Source: Lachnospiraceae bacterium (lineage in GTDB: Bacteria > Bacillota > Clostridia > Lachnospirales > Lachnospiraceae). From it: 64,000 nucleotides of DNA. The DNA lies in assembly GCA_017619295.1 (NCBI GenBank), contig JAFZSQ010000019.1, positions 1 to 64,000 on the forward strand, written 5' to 3'. The notes under the pieces are model-generated. The model ran no database searches, was not told the origin of the DNA, and was given only the letters and a program-made list of their open reading frames with translations. This document shows positions 18,005-25,781 of this stretch, piece by piece (the stretch's first letter is position 1; each line of letters begins with the position of its first letter). The position numbers and the translations under genes were made by a program.

Positions 18005-19471
18005 ATGGTTTGGAAGAAAACATGGTTTAATTTCGTTATTTGGACTTTGTTTGTGGTTTTCGGTGCCTTCTTTTTGACCCTTGGGACACAATATTTCGTT
18101 GCTAAGAATTTCGGTCTAACCGAGATTTATTACTATGTGGGTGGCGTGTGCCTTTGCTTGTTGCTGGGCGCAGGCCTCTTTTTCGTTGTAAAAAAGATTA
18201 AGGATTCGCTTGAAGGTAAGGAAATCAAGGCCTTTGTAATGCCTTTGATTTTCTTTATTGTTGTGGCAGCATCCATGACTTATATGGGCTACATAGCCTT
18301 TGGAGGAATTGTACTTAACGTGAATTCCGATGACCTGGCCAATTTAAGCGTTGTAAGTGACGCTTATGTGGGCGGTAAAGGCTTCCTCCCTGACGGCAAT
18401 TTCTCTGATTTTGCTTTCAAGGGAATTATGTTTGGGGTATTTTCCTTCATCGGAAATCATGCTTACGCAGCTATATTTGTTCAGTTCTTAATCAAAATGA
18501 TAGCCTTTGTATTCATGCTTATCGGAGTGTGCAAATTCTCCGGATACTGGGGTGGAATCATATTCTCTTTACTTTCATGTTTCCTTCCGGGACAGCTGTT
18601 TTCATACTTTAGAATCAATACCTTCTGGGTGTTTTATGCTGTTTTTGCCATAGCATTCTTCTGGCTTAGCCTGATTTACAAAGCCGTATACTATGAAAGC
18701 AGCAACAAGGGACTTATTGTTTCTGCGATTTTACTGGGACTTGTTATAGGTACCATTACCTACGACAACCTTTTCGGTATAATTTTGCTTTTCTTATCGG
18801 CAGCAATTGCTTTTATTGGAGACAAATGGAGTGATGACGAGCCTGAGAGTAAGCCTGTATCCAAATATTTGCTTGCAATTCTCATTTGCGTAACGGCAAT
18901 ACTTGCTTATGCGGCCTTCACCTTCTTCCTTGGATTTGACCCCGATTTAACCCTTAAATTCGATTATTACACAAGGATACCGGTTCTTTATTCGGTTGAC
19001 ACTTTTGCAGTGGCATTTGTGGCGATTTTGGGGGTCTATGCCTATTTCTCAAGAAAGCTTACCGAAGGATGTTTGGGCGGAATGATAGTATTCCTTTCTT
19101 CCCTGGCATTTTTGCAGGTGGATATAACACGTTTTGAAGATTTAAGCGTGGTTTATTTTGGACTTGTGCTTGGTGCATCTCTTCTTGCAGGTGCAATGTT
19201 TGTTATGACTCCCGAGGGCTTTGTTTCCACTGTATCTGAGACTGAAGAATACGAGGAAACCGAGGCTGCTGCCGAAGTTATGGAGCATGTTCTTGAAGAG
19301 AAGGAAAAAGAGGCTGAGGAACCCAAGATTAAGTTCTTCAAGAGCCCTATCCCTGAGCCTAAGAAGCATGTAAGCAGAGTTGTCGATTATGATCATGAGA
19401 TTGATGAAGCATTGCTTAATGATTACGATATCGCAGTCGGTGATGACGACGATTATGATATTTTAGATTGA
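18005..19471 (+). CDS. Polytopic membrane protein, possible GT-C-like partner of the GT2 enzyme
   Basis: A 488-residue protein with about 11 hydrophobic helices over residues 8-400 and a long acidic cytoplasmic tail (about 405-488) rich in Glu and Asp, ending in a run of aspartates. I do not recognise the family. The topology, and the loop after the third helix (LNVNSDDLANLSVVSD), resemble membrane glycosyltransferases of GT-C fold or GtrC-like proteins that take sugar from a polyprenyl carrier. The coupling to the GT2 gene supports this, but it is inference. GGGGGT lies upstream of the ATG. Confidence 0.7.
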   Translation: MVWKKTWFNFVIWTLFVVFGAFFLTLGTQYFVAKNFGLTEIYYYVGGVCLCLLLGAGLFFVVKKIKDSLEGKEIKAFVMPLIFFIVVAASMTYMGYIAFGGIVLNVNSDDLANLSVVSDAYVGGKGFLPDGNFSDFAFKGIMFGVFSFIGNHAYAAIFVQFLIKMIAFVFMLIGVCKFSGYWGGIIFSLLSCFLPGQLFSYFRINTFWVFYAVFAIAFFWLSLIYKAVYYESSNKGLIVSAILLGLVIGTITYDNLFGIILLFLSAAIAFIGDKWSDDEPESKPVSKYLLAILICVTAILAYAAFTFFLGFDPDLTLKFDYYTRIPVLYSVDTFAVAFVAILGVYAYFSRKLTEGCLGGMIVFLSSLAFLQVDITRFEDLSVVYFGLVLGASLLAGAMFVMTPEGFVSTVSETEEYEETEAAAEVMEHVLEEKEKEAEEPKIKFFKSPIPEPKKHVSRVVDYDHEIDEALLNDYDIAVGDDDDYDILD

Positions 19472-19490
19472 TTTAAGGAGATTATTATTT

Positions 19491-20900
19491 ATGGCATTTT
19501 CAAAGGATTTTATTTGGGGAGCCGCTACAGCCTCTTATCAGGTTGAGGGCGCTGCCTATGAAGATGGAAAGGGTTTAAACATTTGGGATGTTTTCTGCAA
19601 GGAAGAAAACTCCCATGTTTATTCTATGCACAATGGTGACGTAGCTTGTGACCAGTACCATCGATATAAAGAAGACGTGGCTGTTATGAAAGAAATTGGC
19701 CTCAAGGCATACAGATTCTCCGTAGACTGGGCCAGAGTCATGCCCGATGGAACCGGAAAGGTAAATGAGGCAGGTCTTGCTTATTACGACAATCTTGTTG
19801 ACGAGCTTTTAAAGAACGGCATAGAGCCTTACATGACCATTTATCACTGGGATTTGCCCTTTGAACTTCAGAAGAGGGGCGGATGGCTCAATCCCGATTC
19901 CGTACAGTGGTTTGAAGAGTATACCAAAGTTCTGGTGTCTCATTTCAAAGATCGAGTAAAGAATTACTTCACAATAAATGAAATGGCTTGCATTTTATGC
20001 CTCGGATACCTTACGAGAGAGCATGCTCCCGGATGGGTCGTTTCAAAGAAAGAGGCATTCCTTATCTGGAAAAATCTTCTTCTCGCCCATGGCAAATCAG
20101 TGAGAGTAATCAGAAATCTCTCTCCTGAATCGAAAATCGGATTTGCTGCCTGCGGCAGCACATATTATCCCACATTCAGAGGTGAGAGAGTAAACGGTTT
20201 CACCGGAGATAAAGTTGGAACCGGTGTAACAAAAGAGGATATCGAAGCATCTGTAAAGCTGACATTTGAAGTAACCTCTGATAATTTCAGGGATACACTT
20301 TTCAATCTCGGATTATATTCCGAACCCATTATGAAAGGTCAACTTCCTAAAGGCCTTATAGAGAGGTATGGAGATCATTTACCTGATTTTTCCAAAGAAG
20401 AGCTTGAATTAATCAGCTCAGAAGTTGACTTCTTCGGACTTAACATCTATCAGGGCTGCGAGTCTGAGATGACTGCCGATGGGCCTAAGGAGATTAAGTA
20501 TCCCGAGGGTATGCCACAGACATCCATGGGATGGAATGTGACACCGGATTGCTTATATTGGGCACCCAAATTCCTTTATGAAAGATATGGCAAGCCTGTT
20601 ATTATCACAGAGAACGGCATGAGTGGAAATGATTGGGTTTCCATGGACGGAAAAGTACATGACGGCCCTCGTGTGGACTTCCTGCACAGATACCTTTTGG
20701 CTTTAAGAAGAAGTGCTGAGGACGGAACCAATGTTGCCGGATATTTTGAATGGTCATTAATGGATAACTTCGAGTGGTTCTTTGGTTATTCCAAGCGCTT
20801 CGGAATAGTTTATGTGGATTATCAGACACAAAAGAGAATCCTTAAGGATTCAGCTTATCTTTTAAAAGACGTGATTTCTTCAAACGGTGATTGCCTGTAA
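19491..20900 (+). CDS. GH1 beta-glucosidase/beta-galactosidase
   Basis: A 469-residue intracellular glycosidase with no signal peptide. Family 1 hallmarks: FIWGAATASYQVEGA at the N-terminus, acid/base Glu164 in TINEM (usually TxNEP) and nucleophile Glu374 in ITENG; EWSLMDNFEW near the C-terminus shapes the sugar site. It should hydrolyse beta-glucosides such as cellobiose, or beta-galactosides. I see no basis for calling it a 6-phospho-glycosidase. AAGGAG precedes the ATG. It is the first of three consecutive glycosidase genes. Confidence 0.92.
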   Translation: MAFSKDFIWGAATASYQVEGAAYEDGKGLNIWDVFCKEENSHVYSMHNGDVACDQYHRYKEDVAVMKEIGLKAYRFSVDWARVMPDGTGKVNEAGLAYYDNLVDELLKNGIEPYMTIYHWDLPFELQKRGGWLNPDSVQWFEEYTKVLVSHFKDRVKNYFTINEMACILCLGYLTREHAPGWVVSKKEAFLIWKNLLLAHGKSVRVIRNLSPESKIGFAACGSTYYPTFRGERVNGFTGDKVGTGVTKEDIEASVKLTFEVTSDNFRDTLFNLGLYSEPIMKGQLPKGLIERYGDHLPDFSKEELELISSEVDFFGLNIYQGCESEMTADGPKEIKYPEGMPQTSMGWNVTPDCLYWAPKFLYERYGKPVIITENGMSGNDWVSMDGKVHDGPRVDFLHRYLLALRRSAEDGTNVAGYFEWSLMDNFEWFFGYSKRFGIVYVDYQTQKRILKDSAYLLKDVISSNGDCL

Positions 20901-20913
20901 ATGGGAGGATACC

Positions 20914-23361
20914 ATGAATCAAAGAGTTTATTTAAACGAGAATTGGCTCTATTCAAGTGATTATAGTGATGAACTGAAAAACCCCGGTTTTAACGAAGCC
21001 AACTTAAAACCCGTAAGGATTCCTCATACTAACGCCGAGACACCTTTTCATTATTTCGATGAGTCCATATATCAGTTCGTTTCAGGTTACAGAAGAAAGA
21101 TTAATGCACCGGAAGAGTGGAGAGGCAAGAGCGTAATTCTTACCTTTGACGGTGTCGGACATGAGGCTACGGTTTTCCTTAACGGAGAAGAAGTGGCTTT
21201 TCATCAGTGCGGTTACACGGCTTTCAGCGTAAATCTTTCCGAAAAGCTTATATACGGCGGTGACAACCTCTTGACTGTCAAAGTCAACAGCAAAGAGGAT
21301 ATAAACGTTCCTCCTTTCGGTTTTGTGATTGATTACATGACCTATGGCGGAATTTACAGAGATGTTTATATTGATATTCTCGATAAATGCCATTTCGAGA
21401 ACCTTTATGTCAATCCCAAGGTATCCGTCAAGGATGATGCTGTCAAAAAGGCGGGTTATTTCTTGACCTTTGAATTAAGTGAGGAGACCGAAGGTGATTT
21501 TGACATAGAGATATCTTATGCCGAGCATAAATCCGGGGATTATAAAGTAATTGATTCCTTTGGCGGCAAAGACCTTGAAATTCGAATCAGAGAAGGCAAG
21601 AAAATCTTCGAGAGAAAAGGTATTATCGAAGAGTCTCCCAAGCTTTGGAGTCCCGATGAACCAAACCTCTATGATTTCAAGGTTAAGCTTTTAAGAAACG
21701 GAAACGTTATTGATGAAAGAGTTATAAGAGCGGGCTTCAGAAAAGCCAAATTCAAAGCTGACGGATTTTATCTCAACGGCAAGAAACTTACCATCAGAGG
21801 TCTTAACAGACACCAAAGCTATCCTTATGTTGGTTACGCAATGCCCAAGTCCATGCAGGAGATGGATGCGGACGTTCTTAAAAATGAGCTTGGACTTAAC
21901 GCCGTAAGAACCTGCCATTATCCTCAGAGCCATTATTTCATTGACAGATGCGATGAGATAGGAATCCTTGTTTTCACAGAGATTCCCGGATGGCAGTATG
22001 TGGGAGACGACGCCTGGAAGAAGCAGGCCATTGAAAACACAAGGGATATGATCCTTCAGTACAGAAATCACACATCAATTATTCTTTGGGGCGTAAGAAT
22101 CAACGAATCCCAGGATGATGATGAACTTTACGAAAAGACCAATGATCTGGCACATGAACTTGATCCCTTCAGACAGACCGGCGGTGTCAGATTTATTAAG
22201 AAGAGCAGCCTTTTGGAGGATGTTTATACTTATAACGACTTCAGCCATGACGGAAAGACACCCGGTTGTCGTCACAAGAGCGACGTTACAACCGACATGA
22301 ATAAGGGCTTCCTTATTTCCGAATACAATGGGCACATGTTCCCCACCAAGTCTTACGATGACGAGCTGCACAGAACGGAGCATTTCCTTCGTCATGCAAG
22401 AGTTATAAACGCATATTACGGTGAGGAAGGCGTTGCAGGCGGATTCGGATGGGTTTATGCAGACTACAATACCCATAAGGACTTCGGAAGCGGAGACAGA
22501 ATCTGCTACCACGGCGTTATGGATATGTTCAGAAACATGAAGCCTGCTGCCAACATTTACGCTGCACAGCAGGATAAAAAGCCTGTTCTCTACATTTCAT
22601 CGTCACTTGACATTGGTGAGCATCCTGCAGGAATCAAGGATGAACTGTGGGCTGTAACAAACGCTGACGTTATCAAGATGTACAAGAACGACAGGTTCAT
22701 ATCCGAATATAACGTTAAGGATTCCACATTTAAGAACATGATTCACGGTCCCGTAATGATTGACGATTTCGTGGGAGATCAGATGGAAACCGTTGAGCAT
22801 TATAAACCTTCTGTAGCCAAGGACCTTAAAAAGGGTCTTAACATGGCCAGTCGTTACGGACTTGAAAGCGCTCCCAAGAAGTTTTATTTACTGGCAGCCA
22901 AAGTCCTTACCGTTGATAAAATCAAATACTCTACTTTGGTGAATCTATATGGCAAATACATCGGTGAGTGGGGCGGAGAAGCCACTGTTTACAGATTTGA
23001 CGCCATTAAAGACGGAGAAGTTGTTGCCAGTGTTATTAAAGAGCCTTTCCGCGAGGTGGTTCTTGAAGCCAATGTTTATAAGACCGAACTTAAGGAAGAG
23101 AACTCTTATGATGTGACTGAGGTTCGAATAAGAGCTCTGGATCAGAAGGGAAATGTTCTTCCTTTCTACAATGATCCCATAACCCTTTCAATCGAGGGAG
23201 CCGCAGAATTAATCGGACCTGCGTGCCTTAACCTTCAGGGCGGCATGGCCGGAACCTACGTAAAGAGTAAAGGCAAGAGCGGAGAAGCCACTCTGACAAT
23301 CAGAGGAATTCACACCAAACCCATTGAGATCCATTTCAACATTAGCGGAGGCAATCAATGA
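20914..23361 (+). CDS. GH2 glycosidase, probable beta-galactosidase
   Basis: An 815-residue cytoplasmic enzyme with the GH2 order: jelly-roll sugar-binding domain (1-155), Ig-like domain (about 165-275), TIM barrel (about 280-570) and C-terminal Ig-like modules. Acid/base Glu398 is in GVRINES and nucleophile Glu470 in LISEYNGH. I start at ATG 20914 because GGGAGG at 20903-20908 is correctly spaced; an upstream in-frame start at 20887 would overlap the GH1 stop and has no such site. The gene overlaps the GH36 start by four bases. Beta-galactosidase is most likely; beta-glucuronidase is less likely. Confidence 0.87.
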   Translation: MNQRVYLNENWLYSSDYSDELKNPGFNEANLKPVRIPHTNAETPFHYFDESIYQFVSGYRRKINAPEEWRGKSVILTFDGVGHEATVFLNGEEVAFHQCGYTAFSVNLSEKLIYGGDNLLTVKVNSKEDINVPPFGFVIDYMTYGGIYRDVYIDILDKCHFENLYVNPKVSVKDDAVKKAGYFLTFELSEETEGDFDIEISYAEHKSGDYKVIDSFGGKDLEIRIREGKKIFERKGIIEESPKLWSPDEPNLYDFKVKLLRNGNVIDERVIRAGFRKAKFKADGFYLNGKKLTIRGLNRHQSYPYVGYAMPKSMQEMDADVLKNELGLNAVRTCHYPQSHYFIDRCDEIGILVFTEIPGWQYVGDDAWKKQAIENTRDMILQYRNHTSIILWGVRINESQDDDELYEKTNDLAHELDPFRQTGGVRFIKKSSLLEDVYTYNDFSHDGKTPGCRHKSDVTTDMNKGFLISEYNGHMFPTKSYDDELHRTEHFLRHARVINAYYGEEGVAGGFGWVYADYNTHKDFGSGDRICYHGVMDMFRNMKPAANIYAAQQDKKPVLYISSSLDIGEHPAGIKDELWAVTNADVIKMYKNDRFISEYNVKDSTFKNMIHGPVMIDDFVGDQMETVEHYKPSVAKDLKKGLNMASRYGLESAPKKFYLLAAKVLTVDKIKYSTLVNLYGKYIGEWGGEATVYRFDAIKDGEVVASVIKEPFREVVLEANVYKTELKEENSYDVTEVRIRALDQKGNVLPFYNDPITLSIEGAAELIGPACLNLQGGMAGTYVKSKGKSGEATLTIRGIHTKPIEIHFNISGGNQ

Positions 23362-25706
23362 TCAAAGTAACAGGTAATCTGTTTGTTCTTGAGACTTGTA
23401 ATACTTCATATTGTTTTGAAAAGACTGTATCGGGCCATCTTGAGCATTTGTATTATGGCAGGAAAATTAATCTTGATGAGAAGAATGTTTCTGCCTTAAG
23501 GGAAAAGAATGCATTCGTTCCGGGATGCTCCCTGGCATATGATTCAGAGTTTTCCAATGTTTGTCTTGAAGATATGAAGCTTGAAATGAGCGGATACGGA
23601 AAAGGCGATATCAGAGCGCCTTTTGTTGAGATTGCTCATGAGGACGGAAGCAGAACCTGCGATTTTGTGTACTACGAATCGAAAGTAATAAACGAAAGCC
23701 TTGACGACGGAATTCTTCCCAGAGCCTACAATGAGTCGGGAGATTACGAGCATCTTGTTGTCACTTTAAAAGACCGTAACTACGAGATGACTCTGGAACT
23801 GCACTATCTTGTTTATGAAGACTGTGATGTGATTACACGTTACGCAAGACTTGTTAATGACGGTGAAGAGTCAGTAAGACTTTTCAGACTCATGAGCGCT
23901 CAGGTTGATTTTGCCAAGGACGATTATGAAGTCCTTACTTTTAACGGCTCCTGGACCAGAGAGATGGAGAGACACAGCGTTTCATTTGATGCAGGATGCT
24001 ATATCAATTCCAGCGTTTGCGGCGTGTCTTCAAACCGTGCCAATCCTTTTGTAATTCTTTCCAAGAAAGGCACTGATGAACAAAAAGGAGATTGTTTTGG
24101 CTTTAACCTTTTGTATTCCGGAAACCATGCGGAGATTTTCGACTGCAGTGCTTTTGGGAAAATGAGGTTTTTGACAGGTATTAATCCTGCGGGCTTTGAA
24201 TATGTAATAGATGGCGGAAGCGAGTTTGTAAGTCCTGAAGCGGTTCTTTCTTATTCGCCCATGGGCTTTAACGGAATAAGCTTGAATATGCATGACTTTG
24301 TAAGAGGGCATATTTTGCGTGGAACATGGAAGAAGAAACTCAGACCCGTTCTTTTGAATTGCTGGGAAGCTGCGTATTTTAAGATTAATGAGAAAAAGCT
24401 TGTTGACCTCGCCAAGGAAGCCAAGAATATAGGCGCAGAACTTGTTGTTTTGGACGACGGATGGTTTGGCGAGAGAAATGACGACACATCGTCTTTGGGT
24501 GACTGGTTTGTTAACACCAAGAAATTCCCAGGCGGTTTAAAGGGCGCAGCTGACAAGATAAAAGCTCTTGGACTTGATTTTGGCATCTGGGTTGAACCCG
24601 AGATGATTAATGTGAAGAGTAAGCTTTATAAGGCTCACCCTGATTATGCCATGGATATACCGGGCAAAGCCCACACAGAGGGCCGTAATCAGAGAGTTCT
24701 AGATCTAACCAGGGATGAAGTCTGCGATTTTGTTATAGATTCCATGACGGAAGTCTTTGGTTCAGCGGATATTTCCTACGTGAAATGGGATATGAACCGC
24801 ATTTTTTCAGATGTATTTTCGGCATCACTTCCTGCAGAAAAGCAGGGTGAAGTCGCTCACAGATATATATTGGGACTTTATAGAATTCTCAAAACTCTCA
24901 CTGAGAGATTCCCGAAGATTTTGTTTGAGGGATGCTCATCAGGCGGTAACAGGTTCGATTTGGGAGCTCTTTGCTATTTCTCCCAGATTTGGGCCAGCGA
25001 TGATACCGATGCGTATCAGAGAGCCTTTATTCAGAACGGATACAGCTACGGCTACCCCATGAATACGGTTACAGCCCATGTTTCAAACTGTCCCAATCAT
25101 CAGACCTTGAGAAAGACACCTCTTGATACAAGATTTAACGTGGCTTTCTTCGGAAATCTCGGATATGAATATAACCTTTGCGAGATGAAGCAGAAGGAAA
25201 AGGATGAGTTAAAAGAGCAGATTAAGCTTTACAAGAAGTGGAGAGATGTAATCTCCTATGGAACTTTCTACAGAAGCAAGAGCTTTGATGACAGTAACAA
25301 CACGGTTTGGACCTGTGTTTCAAAGGACAAGAGAAGAGCGGTTGCTCTGATTTTACAAAACAGGGTTACACCCAATACTACCTACAGGCACTACGATGCC
25401 TTGGGTCTTGACAGAAATTTGAAATATCACTTCTATAACATTGACAAATCTGTTGATATCAGGGAATTCGGGGATCTTGTCAACATGATTTCCCCCGTAG
25501 CCTTAAAGCAGGATTCCGTGATGTTAGATATTGCTGCCAAATTTGTTAAGCTTGACGGAGAGAAGGAAGATTATCGCTTAAGCGGAGAGTTCCTTATGGA
25601 TGCCGGAGTTAATCTTAAGCCCAATTATGCGGGTACCGGATTCAACGATCAGGCGGCTTTCTTCCAGGATATGGCAAGCAGATTGTATTTTATGGAAGCT
25701 GAATAA
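23358..25706 (+). CDS. GH36 alpha-galactosidase
   Basis: A 782-residue cytoplasmic enzyme of the AgaA/RafA type that removes alpha-1,6-galactose from raffinose-family oligosaccharides and melibiose. The N-terminal beta-supersandwich domain covers about 1-320 and the catalytic barrel about 325-660. Nucleophile Asp478 is in YVKWDMNR and acid/base Asp548 in ASDDTD; FEGCSSGGNRFD is a further GH36 signature. The length is near the usual ~730-750. It is translationally coupled (ATGA) to the GH2 gene, so the three enzymes should be made together. Confidence 0.93.
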   Translation: MIKVTGNLFVLETCNTSYCFEKTVSGHLEHLYYGRKINLDEKNVSALREKNAFVPGCSLAYDSEFSNVCLEDMKLEMSGYGKGDIRAPFVEIAHEDGSRTCDFVYYESKVINESLDDGILPRAYNESGDYEHLVVTLKDRNYEMTLELHYLVYEDCDVITRYARLVNDGEESVRLFRLMSAQVDFAKDDYEVLTFNGSWTREMERHSVSFDAGCYINSSVCGVSSNRANPFVILSKKGTDEQKGDCFGFNLLYSGNHAEIFDCSAFGKMRFLTGINPAGFEYVIDGGSEFVSPEAVLSYSPMGFNGISLNMHDFVRGHILRGTWKKKLRPVLLNCWEAAYFKINEKKLVDLAKEAKNIGAELVVLDDGWFGERNDDTSSLGDWFVNTKKFPGGLKGAADKIKALGLDFGIWVEPEMINVKSKLYKAHPDYAMDIPGKAHTEGRNQRVLDLTRDEVCDFVIDSMTEVFGSADISYVKWDMNRIFSDVFSASLPAEKQGEVAHRYILGLYRILKTLTERFPKILFEGCSSGGNRFDLGALCYFSQIWASDDTDAYQRAFIQNGYSYGYPMNTVTAHVSNCPNHQTLRKTPLDTRFNVAFFGNLGYEYNLCEMKQKEKDELKEQIKLYKKWRDVISYGTFYRSKSFDDSNNTVWTCVSKDKRRAVALILQNRVTPNTTYRHYDALGLDRNLKYHFYNIDKSVDIREFGDLVNMISPVALKQDSVMLDIAAKFVKLDGEKEDYRLSGEFLMDAGVNLKPNYAGTGFNDQAAFFQDMASRLYFMEAE

Positions 25707-25711
25707 AACAT

Positions 25712-25741
25712 ATGACAATTATACCTGTATTATGGTATAAT
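25712..25741 (+). promoter_or_regulatory. Promoter of ftsK
   Basis: ATGACA (25712-25717), 18 bases, perfect TATAAT (25736-25741). A leader of about 34 bases with GCGAGG leads to the ATG at 25782. Confidence 0.6.
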
Positions 25742-25742
25742 T
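25717..25742 (+). promoter_or_regulatory. Inverted repeat spanning the ftsK promoter
   Basis: AATTATACC (25717-25725) and GGTATAATT (25734-25742) form a perfect 9-bp inverted repeat around TGTATTAT. The right arm contains the -10 box. It could be an operator, or a weak terminator hairpin for the glycosidase operon, but no T-run follows directly. Confidence 0.5.
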
Positions 25743-25781
25743 ATTAACTAGATTTTTAGGAAATGCGAGGAATACGGCTAG

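Noticed and set aside
20887..20913. Upstream start for the GH2 gene
   Set aside because: It overlaps the GH1 stop and lacks a ribosome site, whereas ATG 20914 has GGGAGG at the right distance.
22075..22512. 145-codon frame antisense to the GH2 gene
   Set aside because: It is fully within the catalytic region of the glycosidase, with no independent signals.
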